64,000 nucleotides of DNA, from assembly GCF_003206495.1 (NCBI RefSeq), contig NZ_NKUF01000013.1, positions 18,342 to 82,341 on the forward strand, written 5' to 3'. The notes beneath the pieces are model-generated. The model saw only the letters and a program-made list of their open reading frames with translations, was not told the origin of the DNA and did no database searches. The stretch comes from Gluconacetobacter entanii. GTDB lineage: Bacteria; Pseudomonadota; Alphaproteobacteria; Acetobacterales; Acetobacteraceae. Each line of letters starts with the position of its first letter. Within the stretch, counting starts at the first letter, position 1. Positions 20,166 through 28,650 of this stretch are shown piece after piece. Position numbers and translations under genes: made by a program.

Positions 20166-21365
20166 TCATTCACTGAACAGGAACTGCCGGGTGGCAATGC
20201 CAGCCGCCCCCGTGGCCCAGTCGGTACGCCGCGTTTCGCGCAGGGTCAGGGTCGTTTCCCAGTCGGGACGGGGCATGACGTTGGTTTCCATGGTCTGGCG
20301 CAGTACCGCGCCAAATACGCCTTCACGGAACGGTTCGTCCAGCAGCACGACCACCTGGCTCGGGTCGAATAGCTGCACTAGTTGCGCCACCGCCAGTCCC
20401 ATGGCCCCGCCAGCGGTATGAAGGATGCGAAGTGCGTCGGCATGTCCGTCGCGCGCCAGCATTTCCAGTTCCTCTGGTGATCCGGGCAGGCCATGCTGAT
20501 GCGCCATGGACCGGATGGCCTGTAGCGAAGAAACGGTGTCCAGGCATCCCCGCTTGCCACAACTGCACGGGCGTTCGGGCTCGCGCCCGTCAGGCCAGAA
20601 AACGGTTGTGTGGGAGATTTCGCCCGCACCGCCATGGAAGCCGCGATGCAGTTTCCCATCGACGATATGGGCGCATCCGATGCCCCCGTCGCCCACGATG
20701 ATCATGCTGAAATCCGGACAGTCGCGCAGGATGCCGAACAGATGTTCGCCCTGTACCAGCGCATTCGCATCATTTTCAGCAAAGACAGGTACTTTCATCC
20801 GGTCCTTGAGTGGCGTGACAATATCGACATTGCGCCATCCCAGCGCTGTCGAGCGCAGGCACATGCGCCTGTCGCGTGCGACAAAACCGGGAATGGCAAT
20901 GCCGATCCCGCCCAGTGGGCCGGCCCTGTCACCTGCCTGTTCCAGCAGGTCGTCTATCGCCTTGGCGATCTGGTCCACGCACAGGTCCGGGTCGGATATG
21001 CGGGGCAGGTCCATCTGGACCAGGATTTCCCCATGCAGGTCCGTCAGCAGGATCTGTCCGGGGTCCGATTGCAGCGAAACCCCCGCAAAGCAGGCGGAGA
21101 CGGCATTCAGTCCCAGCAGGATGGCGGGCCGTCCCTGCCCGAACACCAGTTCCCGTTCGGACAGGATGTTGCGGTCAAGAAGTTCACGCGTCAGGGTCGA
21201 GACTGTAGCCTTGCTCAGGCCCGTGATATCTACAAGCTGTGTCCTGCTGATATTGCCCATCGTGCTGATGGCGCGCAGCACCCGATATTGTCCTGACGTA
21301 AACATCTGCATCCTGACTGGCTGTCCCTGTAGATTGTTTTTAATTGATACGAAGCCGGAAGACAA
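20166..21365 (-). CDS. ROK-family transcriptional repressor (NagC-like)
   Basis: Regulator of up to 399 aa with an N-terminal winged helix (ISRTQLVDITGLSKATVSTL) followed by a ROK sugar-sensing domain. The ROK zinc motif is CSCGKRGCLDTVSS, and IAIPGFV and VFAENDANA are family segments. Likely ligand: GlcNAc-6-phosphate or another amino sugar of this island, inferred from context. The start is uncertain. The longest form uses TTG at 21365; ATG codons at 21311 and 21305 would give about 381 or 379 aa and leave an A/T-rich stretch upstream as promoter. It is divergent from the ROK kinase gene and converges on namZ. Confidence 0.88.
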   Translation of the reverse strand: MSSGFVSIKNNLQGQPVRMQMFTSGQYRVLRAISTMGNISRTQLVDITGLSKATVSTLTRELLDRNILSERELVFGQGRPAILLGLNAVSACFAGVSLQSDPGQILLTDLHGEILVQMDLPRISDPDLCVDQIAKAIDDLLEQAGDRAGPLGGIGIAIPGFVARDRRMCLRSTALGWRNVDIVTPLKDRMKVPVFAENDANALVQGEHLFGILRDCPDFSMIIVGDGGIGCAHIVDGKLHRGFHGGAGEISHTTVFWPDGREPERPCSCGKRGCLDTVSSLQAIRSMAHQHGLPGSPEELEMLARDGHADALRILHTAGGAMGLAVAQLVQLFDPSQVVVLLDEPFREGVFGAVLRQTMETNVMPRPDWETTLTLRETRRTDWATGAAGIATRQFLFSE

Positions 21366-21497
21366 TTAGTATGAATGTCGAACTTAGTGAGTTAATTGAA
21401 TGATTCCGGATGCTTTTCCGTGGGCACGGCCTGCCACCGATACAGGTTCTGCGTATCGAGATCAGCCCGTCATACATAACCATCAGGAGAAGATCCG
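21340..21497. promoter_or_regulatory. Divergent control region of ROK repressor and ROK kinase
   Basis: Contains two similar A/T-rich elements in the same orientation, TTAATTGATACGAAGCCGG at 21340 and TTAATTGAATGATTCCGG at 21392. The first, read on the minus strand, has TTCGTATC next to an AATTAAA run, resembling E. coli NagC sites. This is consistent with autoregulation but rests on inspection only. The kinase GTG is preceded by a GGAGA ribosome site at 21486. Confidence 0.4.
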
Positions 21498-22385
21498 GTG
21501 ATACTTTGCGCCGATATCGGTGGATCCTATATCGATTTTGCGGAAGCCGACCCCAGCCATCAACTGGCGCACCGGCAACGCCTGCCGACACCGACTTCTG
21601 ATCTGGAAGGGTTTGTTTCGGCACTGGCCACCATGACCGCCGGGTATGATCCCGCCATTCCGCTGCATATGGCGATTGCCGGCGTCTGCGCGCCCGATAC
21701 GGGGCAGACGCGCACCGCCAATATCCCCTGTGTCAATGACGTGCCGTTGCGTGAACTGCTGACCGGGCGTCTGGGGCGGCATGTGCTGGTGGCCAACGAT
21801 GCACATTGCTTTGCGCTGAGCGAGGCCATGCAGGGCGCGGGAAAGGGGCATGAAATCGTTTTCGGGATCATTCTGGGGACAGGGGTCGGAGGGGGCCTGA
21901 TCATCCATGGCCGTCCTGTCATCGGCCGTGGCGGCCTGGGGGGCGAATGGGGGCATGGTCCCTTCATTGCGCAGTCTGCCGGGGCGGACGCCATCCCCTG
22001 CCTGCCGTGCCAGTGCGGGCAGAATGGCTGCCTCGATACGATTGGCGGCGCGCGTGGGATCGAACGCCTGCACCAGCATCTGGGGGGGGAGGTGCTGCAT
22101 GCCCGCGACCTTCTGGCCAACTGGCAGGAGGGCGAGGCTTCCGCGCGGCGCACCGTCGATGTCTGGCTGGATCGCATGTCCGCCGGTCTGGCGATGATCG
22201 CCAACGTGACCTGGGCCTCCATCATGCCGGTTGGCGGTGGGCTGGCGCATCAGGTGGAACTGATCTGGGCGCTGGACCGCATGGTGCGCGATCGCATCCT
22301 GCGGGAGCAGGGGAGCGTACTGGTCGTTCCGGCCAGCCTGCCGGCGGATTCCGGCCTGATCGGTGCGTCATGGCTCAGGGATTGA
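21498..22385 (+). CDS. ROK-family amino-sugar kinase
   Basis: Cytoplasmic sugar kinase of 295 aa without a DNA-binding domain. Motifs: phosphate-1 DIGGSYIDFA, the catalytic region VANDAHCFALSEA, ATP-binding ILGTGVGGGLII, and the zinc motif CQCGQNGCLD. Related ROK kinases act on GlcNAc, ManNAc or glucose; here GlcNAc is the most likely substrate because the gene stands at the head of the nag cluster. It starts with GTG, supported by a well-spaced GGAGA site. It is divergent from the ROK repressor, and the TonB receptor gene follows after a 373 bp A/T-rich gap, so it may be a separate transcript. Confidence 0.85.
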   Translation: MILCADIGGSYIDFAEADPSHQLAHRQRLPTPTSDLEGFVSALATMTAGYDPAIPLHMAIAGVCAPDTGQTRTANIPCVNDVPLRELLTGRLGRHVLVANDAHCFALSEAMQGAGKGHEIVFGIILGTGVGGGLIIHGRPVIGRGGLGGEWGHGPFIAQSAGADAIPCLPCQCGQNGCLDTIGGARGIERLHQHLGGEVLHARDLLANWQEGEASARRTVDVWLDRMSAGLAMIANVTWASIMPVGGGLAHQVELIWALDRMVRDRILREQGSVLVVPASLPADSGLIGASWLRD

Positions 22386-22758
22386 GGGGCGGGCGCTTCC
22401 TTTCCCGGATTGTCTGGCAACGGAATTAATGCAGGGCGCCTGCCTTTAGGGCCTCCATCGCAGGTGCCCGGAGGAATTGTGACAAAAATGCTACGATCCT
22501 GATGGGGCTGTAATCTGGGTGTGTTTCGAAAAATAATAAATATAAAACAAAGAGTTGATACGTTTTTATGGTATTTTCAGGCTATTTTCATGGCTAAAAT
22601 GCACTGAAAAATACCGCACCCACTTTGTTTTCATTCCAAAACTATCATTGGACGGTTTCCGAACTATTGCTTTGGTTTCGATAGGTCTGTCATTATCCAT
22701 TAACGGAACAAAACGTTTGTTTCGCCGCTTTTTCACCTGAATGCAGGGATTCACGTTC
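22386..22758 (+). promoter_or_regulatory. A/T-rich promoter/leader region of the TonB receptor gene
   Basis: 373 bp with no credible gene, much richer in A/T than the neighbours. It contains an inverted repeat GGTATTTTCAG / CTGAAAAATACC (22570-22580 and 22604-22615). A 13-mer TATTGCTTTGGTT (22665-22677) is identical to one upstream of the sodium/solute symporter. A TTAACG...TTGTTTCG element (22700-22724) encloses the 6-3-6 palindrome AACAAAACGTTTGTT (22707-22721). These look like repressor sites; the regulator is not known. Confidence 0.55.
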
Positions 22759-25188
22759 ATGAACGTTTCGTATCGTAATCTATCCCTCTGTTGTACTGTA
22801 TTGGCGAGCCTGGTTGTCGTTCCTGCATATGGGCAGGGCGTGGCCACGACACGCGAAGGGGGAGCGAACGCTTCGTTACGTTCTAAGGCAGGGCATGCGT
22901 CCGCAACGGCAAAGGCTGCAAAGCCGGCCGCGACCAATGCGCAGCCCCATTCCGAAGTCGAACAGATCCATGTGACCAGCCATGGCATGACGACGTCGAA
23001 CGGCGTGACCAACCTGACGCCGGGTGGCGGCCTGATGCCGACACAGACCGCCCCGCGTTCACAAAGTGGCCTGACACGCGACTTTATTGCAAAGCAGGCG
23101 CCGACGGCCAATATTTCATCGCTTGTTGCCGAACTGCCGGGTGTCAATTACTCCAGTCAGGATCCGTTTGGCCTGACGGGTAACAACATGACCATGCGCG
23201 GCATGACGCAGGCGCAGATCGGGTACCTGTTCGAAGGTGCGCCGATGGCTGACCCCATCAATTACCAGCCCTATAGCAGCATGATGGTGGATTCCGAGAA
23301 TATTGGCTCGGTCACCGTCTCCCAGGGGTCGCCCGACATGGACGCGCCGCTGTACAACGCGGTGGGTGGGCAGATTTCGTCGCAGGAAATCAACCCGTCA
23401 CATCGTCAGGGCGGTTATGTTGACCTCGCCGGCGGGACGCACAGCGCGAACAAGGAATTCATCCGTTACGAAACGGGTGATATCGGCAATACCGGTATTC
23501 GCGGTTTCGTGTCTTTCTCCCACACCAGCTACAACAACTGGCGTGGTCCGGGCGGCCTGTTCCGCTATCACATTGATTCGAAGTTCGTGAAGGAATGGGG
23601 CGACGGAAACAGTATTTCCGCCATCTTCTCCTATAACCGCCAGCAGCAGACCTCATGGCGTTCGCCCACCCTGGCGCAGTGGAAGCAGTATGGTGACAAC
23701 TTCAACTATCATGGCGACTTTACGCAGAATGATCCGCTGTTCTATGGCCTGAACATTACGAACCTGAACGCGCAGACCATCATCCTGCCGTCGCACTTCA
23801 CGCTGACGAAAAACCTCAAGCTGCATGTCACGCCCTATTACGAACATCAGTTCGGTCCGTCGAACGGTGGGGAAAGCATCCCGACCACGGGCGGATACAT
23901 GGGCACCCAGCAGTATAGCGGCCTGACCGGTGTCCCCACCGGGACCGGTTCGATCCTGACGGAATCCATCGATCCGTGGGACCAGAAGAGCGCATCGCTC
24001 AATACATCGCTTGACTGGACGATGGGCCATAACAAGCTGTCGATTGGGTACTGGTATAACTATACCACCCATCAGGAACTTTCGAGCTTCAACCGTGTGT
24101 TCGCCGACGGGTCCTATTCCGACAGTCCGCTTCGTGTCGCGGATACCGGCCGGATCCTGACCGGCTATGACCTAAACTTCAAGCAGCAGGTCAACACGCT
24201 GTTCATTGCCGATACGCTCAAGCTGCTGCATGACCGCCTGACGCTGAGTGCCGGTTTCCGCGCGGCGATGGTCAGCAGGACGGGCACCAATAACGTTCCG
24301 GGTGCTGATCCCTATTACAAGGCGGGCAACTATTTCGAACCTCTGCCCCAGTTCTCGGCAAGTTTCAAGATCACGCCGCATGACCAGATCTATGTCAACG
24401 GCACCACGGCCTTCCGTGCCCCGGCATCGGTCGAGGCTTACAGCCAGATCTTCGATCCCAATTCGTCGCATGCGGTGGAACAGCCCGGTTCGCTCAAGCC
24501 GGAATATTCCATTGGCGAGGAAATCGGTTTCCGTCACTCGGGTTTCTACAACATCGCGGTGTCCCTGTTTAACCTGAACATGACCAACCACCAGGTCACG
24601 TCGATGAACTACATCCCTGGCACCAACCAGCTGATTTCCGAGCCGATCAACATCGGTGGCCAGACGTCACGTGGTGCGCAGTTCGAATTCGGCCTGCGTC
24701 GCTGGCATCACATCAGCCCGTACCTGTCGGGACAGTATCTGCATGCGACGATGGACAACAACTTCAACGCTGGTGGCGGGAACTATCTGCCGACGGCCGG
24801 GAAAGTGGCGGTTGAGTCACCGGAGTTCACGGGGGCCATTGGCCTGAACTATGATGATGGCCGCTTCTTCGGCAACTTCGCGCTGCGTTATGTCGACTCC
24901 CAGTACACGACCTTCATGAATGACCAGAAGATCCCCTCTTATATCACCTCTGATATCACGCTGGGTTATCGCCTGAAGAAGCTTGGTCCGGCAAAGGCCC
25001 CGCAGATTCAGCTGAACATCATGAATATCGGTGACAACCACTACCTGTCTGGTGGTTCGAGCTTCACCACCAACGCCCATCCGACCAAAACGGTTGCGGG
25101 AAACATGTATAGCAGTAATGGTGTGGCAACGACGTCTTCGCCCGTCTATCTTGTGGGTGGCGCATTTGCCGCGATGGTTTCTGTATAG
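22759..25188 (+). CDS. TonB-dependent outer-membrane receptor (amino-sugar/chito-oligosaccharide context)
   Basis: Outer-membrane beta-barrel of about 809 aa with an N-terminal signal (NLSLCCTVLASLVVVPAYGQG), a low-complexity Ala/Thr stretch, and a plug domain (GLTRDFIAKQAPTANISSLV, then MTMRGMTQAQIGYLFEG). The barrel follows, ending in short aromatic-containing strands. The start at 22759 has AGGGA nine bases upstream; an ATG at 22741 would add six residues but has no ribosome site. Next to an FHS permease, nagB and nagA, it probably imports chito-oligosaccharides or muropeptide sugars rather than iron. That substrate is an inference from context, and no ExbB/TonB genes are in the window. 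Confidence 0.9.
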   Translation: MNVSYRNLSLCCTVLASLVVVPAYGQGVATTREGGANASLRSKAGHASATAKAAKPAATNAQPHSEVEQIHVTSHGMTTSNGVTNLTPGGGLMPTQTAPRSQSGLTRDFIAKQAPTANISSLVAELPGVNYSSQDPFGLTGNNMTMRGMTQAQIGYLFEGAPMADPINYQPYSSMMVDSENIGSVTVSQGSPDMDAPLYNAVGGQISSQEINPSHRQGGYVDLAGGTHSANKEFIRYETGDIGNTGIRGFVSFSHTSYNNWRGPGGLFRYHIDSKFVKEWGDGNSISAIFSYNRQQQTSWRSPTLAQWKQYGDNFNYHGDFTQNDPLFYGLNITNLNAQTIILPSHFTLTKNLKLHVTPYYEHQFGPSNGGESIPTTGGYMGTQQYSGLTGVPTGTGSILTESIDPWDQKSASLNTSLDWTMGHNKLSIGYWYNYTTHQELSSFNRVFADGSYSDSPLRVADTGRILTGYDLNFKQQVNTLFIADTLKLLHDRLTLSAGFRAAMVSRTGTNNVPGADPYYKAGNYFEPLPQFSASFKITPHDQIYVNGTTAFRAPASVEAYSQIFDPNSSHAVEQPGSLKPEYSIGEEIGFRHSGFYNIAVSLFNLNMTNHQVTSMNYIPGTNQLISEPINIGGQTSRGAQFEFGLRRWHHISPYLSGQYLHATMDNNFNAGGGNYLPTAGKVAVESPEFTGAIGLNYDDGRFFGNFALRYVDSQYTTFMNDQKIPSYITSDITLGYRLKKLGPAKAPQIQLNIMNIGDNHYLSGGSSFTTNAHPTKTVAGNMYSSNGVATTSSPVYLVGGAFAAMVSV

Positions 25189-25214
25189 GCTGGTTTCTGA
25201 TAACTGCCTGCTGT

Positions 25215-25247
25215 GGCGGCAGCCATTCCTTTCGGGATGCTGTCGCC
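25215..25247 (+). terminator. Intercistronic hairpin after TonB receptor gene
   Basis: Stem GGCGGCAGC / GCTGTCGCC (9 bp with one G-U pair) and a 15-base loop. There is no T run after it and the FHS permease ribosome site follows closely, so it may reduce read-through or protect the upstream mRNA end rather than fully terminate. Confidence 0.45.
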
Positions 25248-25270
25248 GCTGACGGGCCAAGGAGGATTCA

Positions 25271-26599
25271 TTGTCCCCATCGCATCCCGAAAGTCCCGCT
25301 GGCGCCTATGGTTGGCGACCGATCATCGTCATTGCGTGTCTGTTCTTCATTATCGGGTTTGTGACGTGGCTTAATGGTCCCCTGATCACCTTTGTTCAGG
25401 TGGCGTTCAATCTGAGCACCGTCAGCGCGTTTCTTGTGCCGATGTGTTTTTACCTTTCCTATCTGCTGTTCCCGCTGCCTGCGACCCTGCTGGCGCAGAA
25501 GACTGGCCTGCGCAGCGGCCTTGTGGTGGCGCTGGTCATCATGGCGGTAGGAATTGCGATTTTTGGCGAATGCGTCAGCATGCGATGGTATCCGGGCGCC
25601 CTGTCCGGACTTTTTGTCATCGGCGCCGGGCTGTCGCTGCTCCAGATCACGATCAATCCGTATGTGACCCTGCTGGGCCCCACGGAAAAGGCGGCGCAGC
25701 GGATCGCGATCATGGGGGTGGCGAACAAACTGGCGGGGATTGTCGCCCCGATCGTCCTGGCCATGCTGGTGATGCGCAATATCAACGATATCGCATCAAG
25801 GGTGAAGGCCGCGCCGGATGCCATCGCGCGCGACCATATCCTGGACCAGTTCGCCCATGCGGTGCAGGTGCCCTACCTTGTCATGGCGGTTATCCTGCTG
25901 GTGACGGCGGTGGGGCTTGCGCGTTCCTCGCTGCCGGAAATCGACATCTCCGGCAGTAACTCGGCCACGCCGAGCACGCCGCCCGCGACGCAGGACGACG
26001 CAGCCAGAACCACGCCCCGGGGGCCGACCTATCTGTGGCTGGGCGTGCTGTGCATGTTTGTCTATGTCGGGACCGAGGTAATGGCCGGTGACGCCATCGG
26101 GGCATATGGCGCAAGCCTCGGCCTGCCGCTGGACCAGACAAAATTCTTCACCTCCCTGACGCTTGCGGCGATGATGGGGGGATACATCCTGGGCATGTTC
26201 CTCGTGCCGCGTGTCTTCTCGCAGGAACGTTATCTCGGCCTGTCGGCAATCTGCGGCCTGGCGCTGTGCGTGCTGACATGGCTGACACAGGGATATGTTT
26301 CGGTCATGTGTGTCGCGCTGTTCGGTTTCGCGAATTCCATGATCCTGCCATCCCTGTTTCCCATCGTCATCCGCGATGTGGAAGAACGGGGCGCGCAGGC
26401 GACGGCACTTCTGGTCATGGCGTTTTCAGGGGGTGCGGTCCTGCCGCAACTGTTTGTGCAGTTAATGCCGGTCCTGGGGGTGCAGAGCGCCTTTGTCGTG
26501 CTGATGGCGCCGTCATATTGCCTGATCGTGCTGTATAATATCCTGATCCAGCGGCGGAACCGGTCGCGCCCCGTGCCGGTGATGATGGTTGAGTCATGA
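25271..26599 (+). CDS. FHS-family sugar permease (NagP/FucP-like MFS)
   Basis: Inner-membrane major-facilitator protein of 442 aa with about twelve hydrophobic helices. The FucP/NagP family N-terminal half is recognisable: FFIIGFVTWLNGPLI, MCFYLSYLLFPLPATLLAQK and GLSLLQITINPYVTLLG. Members of this family carry fucose, glucose/galactose or GlcNAc with protons. GlcNAc or a disaccharide derived from it is the likely cargo given nagB, a kinase and nagA downstream. The TTG start is supported by a strong AAGGAGGA site. Its stop overlaps the ATG of the next gene by 4 bp. Confidence 0.88.
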   Translation: MSPSHPESPAGAYGWRPIIVIACLFFIIGFVTWLNGPLITFVQVAFNLSTVSAFLVPMCFYLSYLLFPLPATLLAQKTGLRSGLVVALVIMAVGIAIFGECVSMRWYPGALSGLFVIGAGLSLLQITINPYVTLLGPTEKAAQRIAIMGVANKLAGIVAPIVLAMLVMRNINDIASRVKAAPDAIARDHILDQFAHAVQVPYLVMAVILLVTAVGLARSSLPEIDISGSNSATPSTPPATQDDAARTTPRGPTYLWLGVLCMFVYVGTEVMAGDAIGAYGASLGLPLDQTKFFTSLTLAAMMGGYILGMFLVPRVFSQERYLGLSAICGLALCVLTWLTQGYVSVMCVALFGFANSMILPSLFPIVIRDVEERGAQATALLVMAFSGGAVLPQLFVQLMPVLGVQSAFVVLMAPSYCLIVLYNILIQRRNRSRPVPVMMVES

Positions 26600-27786
26600 G
26601 ATCTGGTCACGGGTTGTACATCTATCCGTGGGATATCATGGACCACGACGACCTGCCCGACCTTGCCGCCGGTCTGAAGGCGCTTGGGATCAGCAGGCTG
26701 TGCATGGCCGCGGCCTATCATACGGGAAAGTTCCTGCGTCCCCATGGGCGGGATGCGCGGGTATATTTCCCGCAGGACGGGGCCGTGTACCTGCCGACCG
26801 ATCCCGGCAGGTATGGAACCATCCGGCCCATCATGGCCCAACGGATGCCCCCGATGGATGTGCTGCGGACGCTGCATGACCATGGTCTGGCCATTTCGGC
26901 ATGGACGGTCCTGTTTCACAATACCGCCCTTGGCACGCGCCATCCGCAGGCTGCGTGCCATAATGCGTTTGGGGACTGCTATCCCTACAGCCTGTGTCCG
27001 TCGAACGCGGATGTGCGGGCCTATGGCATCGCCCTGTGCCGCGATATCGCATCGCATCCGTATATTGGCGACATCATTCTCGAAACCCCCGGATGGCAGC
27101 CGTTCCATCATGGTTTCCATCATGAAATGAGCCTCCTGTCCGCCAATGCATGGCCTGATACCCTGCTCGGCCTGTGCTTCTGTGACGCCTGCATGGAGGG
27201 CGCGACCCGTGCGGGCGTGAATGCGGCGGGGCTACGACGGCGCGTGCGTGGACACCTGTCTTCATATCTGGCGCGACAGTGCGATGGGACGCCAGCGGAA
27301 GGGGAAGACAGGCTGATGCACGCCATCGTGCAGGATGATGCGCTGCGTGACTTCCTGCGCTGGCGCTGCCGGCAGGTAACGTCACTGGTGCGCGACATCC
27401 ACGAGGCGGTCCGCGCGGATGCAACGGTTCATGTCATCCCATCGGTTCAGGCCAATCCGGTCCGTTCATGGATCGAGGGCAGTGACCTTGAGGCCCTGTC
27501 GCGTGCCTGTGACGGGCTGGAGGTCTGCCTGTACGGGCCTGACACGCAGGCCCTGCTGGCGCGTTTCGAGGACATCCGTGAAATCGTCCCCGCCGATCGT
27601 CCCCTGCGCCCGGTCCTGCGTCCGGCCCCCTGCGATTTTGCCGATGCCGGGGCCTTCGTCGCACAGGTCGAGGCGCTGTCCCGCCGTGGCGTGCGGGATT
27701 TCGCCTTTTACAATTTCGGTCATCTGCGCCGGGAAAACCTCAACTGGATATATCGGGCACTGGATGGCCTGCCTGCCCCTGCATAG
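26596..27786 (+). CDS. Conserved protein of unknown function, likely cytosolic TIM-barrel enzyme
   Basis: I do not recognise a named family. The 396 aa protein has no signal peptide or membrane helix. It starts GLYIYPWDIMDHDDLPDLA, then GISRLCMAAAYHTG, with alternating short hydrophobic strands and helices that suggest a (beta/alpha)8 barrel. Striking stretches are WTVLFHNTALG, CPSNADVRAYG, DIILETPGWQPFHHGFHHEM and a CFCDAC cluster, which could bind a metal or form a redox pair. The Glu in ILETPG would be a candidate catalytic residue. The ATG overlaps the permease stop (ATGA) and nagB follows 42 bp later, so it probably acts on an imported amino-sugar compound, for example as a hydrolase or isomerase. 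This is inference only. Confidence 0.8.
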   Translation: MRSGHGLYIYPWDIMDHDDLPDLAAGLKALGISRLCMAAAYHTGKFLRPHGRDARVYFPQDGAVYLPTDPGRYGTIRPIMAQRMPPMDVLRTLHDHGLAISAWTVLFHNTALGTRHPQAACHNAFGDCYPYSLCPSNADVRAYGIALCRDIASHPYIGDIILETPGWQPFHHGFHHEMSLLSANAWPDTLLGLCFCDACMEGATRAGVNAAGLRRRVRGHLSSYLARQCDGTPAEGEDRLMHAIVQDDALRDFLRWRCRQVTSLVRDIHEAVRADATVHVIPSVQANPVRSWIEGSDLEALSRACDGLEVCLYGPDTQALLARFEDIREIVPADRPLRPVLRPAPCDFADAGAFVAQVEALSRRGVRDFAFYNFGHLRRENLNWIYRALDGLPAPA

Positions 27787-27828
27787 GGCAAAAAGGGCAG
27801 CACCAGCGCATCGGAAGTGGAGAATGTC

Positions 27829-28620
27829 ATGAAGGTTGTCATCTGTCCGACTGCTGAACGCGCAACCGCGCTGACGGCGCGTGTCATTGAACAGGCCCTG
27901 CGCCAGAAGCCCGATATCGCGCTGGGACTGGCGACAGGCCGGACGATGGAGGCGGTGTACGGCCATCTGGTCAGGGCACATAAGGAGGACGGGCTGGATT
28001 TCTCGGCATGCCGGACGTTCAATCTGGATGAATATGCCGGTATTGCACCGACCTCGCCGCATTCGTATCGCACCTACATGAACGCGCACCTGTTCTCCAA
28101 GGTGAATGTGCCGCTGGAGGCCACGCACGTGCCCGATGGCATGGCCCCCGACATGGCGGCGCAGTGCGCGGCATATGAAAAGGCCATGCGCGATAGCGGC
28201 GGCCTGGGGCTGCAGCTTCTGTGGCTGGGGGAAAATGGTCATATCGGTTTCAACGAACCCCTGTCCGCCCTCACGTCGCGCACCCGTCTCGTGACGCTCG
28301 ACCCTGCAACGCGGCGGCAGAATGTGGGCATGTTCGATAATGATCTGGAGCAGGTGCCCCATCATGCGGTGACAATGGGGGTCGGCACCATCGCCGATGC
28401 CCGGCGGACGCTGATGGTGGTGACCGGGGCGGCCAAGGCCGCAATCCTGGCCCGCGTGATCGAGGGACCGGTCACGGCAGGCATCAGCGCGACCGTCCTG
28501 CAGATGCACGCCGACTGCCTTGTGATTGTGGACGAGGCGGCGGCGGCGGATCTTTCATGCCGTCCCTATATCGAATATCTGATGCAGCATGACCCGGAAC
28601 TCAAGGCGTTGCTGGCCTGA
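27829..28620 (+). CDS. nagB: Glucosamine-6-phosphate deaminase NagB
   Basis: Converts glucosamine-6-phosphate to fructose-6-phosphate and ammonia, the last step of amino-sugar catabolism in the cytoplasm. At 263 aa it is close to the E. coli enzyme (266 aa). Recognisable motifs are GLATGRTMEAVYGHL, TFNLDEYAGI with the enolising Asp, and GENGHIGFNEP with the ring-opening His (H138). The stretch SRTRLVTLD is also typical. The start at 27829 has GGAG six bases upstream; a GTG at 27817 is less likely. It sits in the operon after the unknown enzyme and before the BadF-type kinase. Confidence 0.93.
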   Translation: MKVVICPTAERATALTARVIEQALRQKPDIALGLATGRTMEAVYGHLVRAHKEDGLDFSACRTFNLDEYAGIAPTSPHSYRTYMNAHLFSKVNVPLEATHVPDGMAPDMAAQCAAYEKAMRDSGGLGLQLLWLGENGHIGFNEPLSALTSRTRLVTLDPATRRQNVGMFDNDLEQVPHHAVTMGVGTIADARRTLMVVTGAAKAAILARVIEGPVTAGISATVLQMHADCLVIVDEAAAADLSCRPYIEYLMQHDPELKALLA

Positions 28621-28650
28621 TGGGACGGGTCGTGACGGTACGGTATTTTC

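Noticed and set aside
22759..25188. TonB receptor as partner of the iron ABC importer
   Set aside because: It is about 9 kb away, has no Fur box in its leader, and is followed directly by an amino-sugar permease and nag genes.
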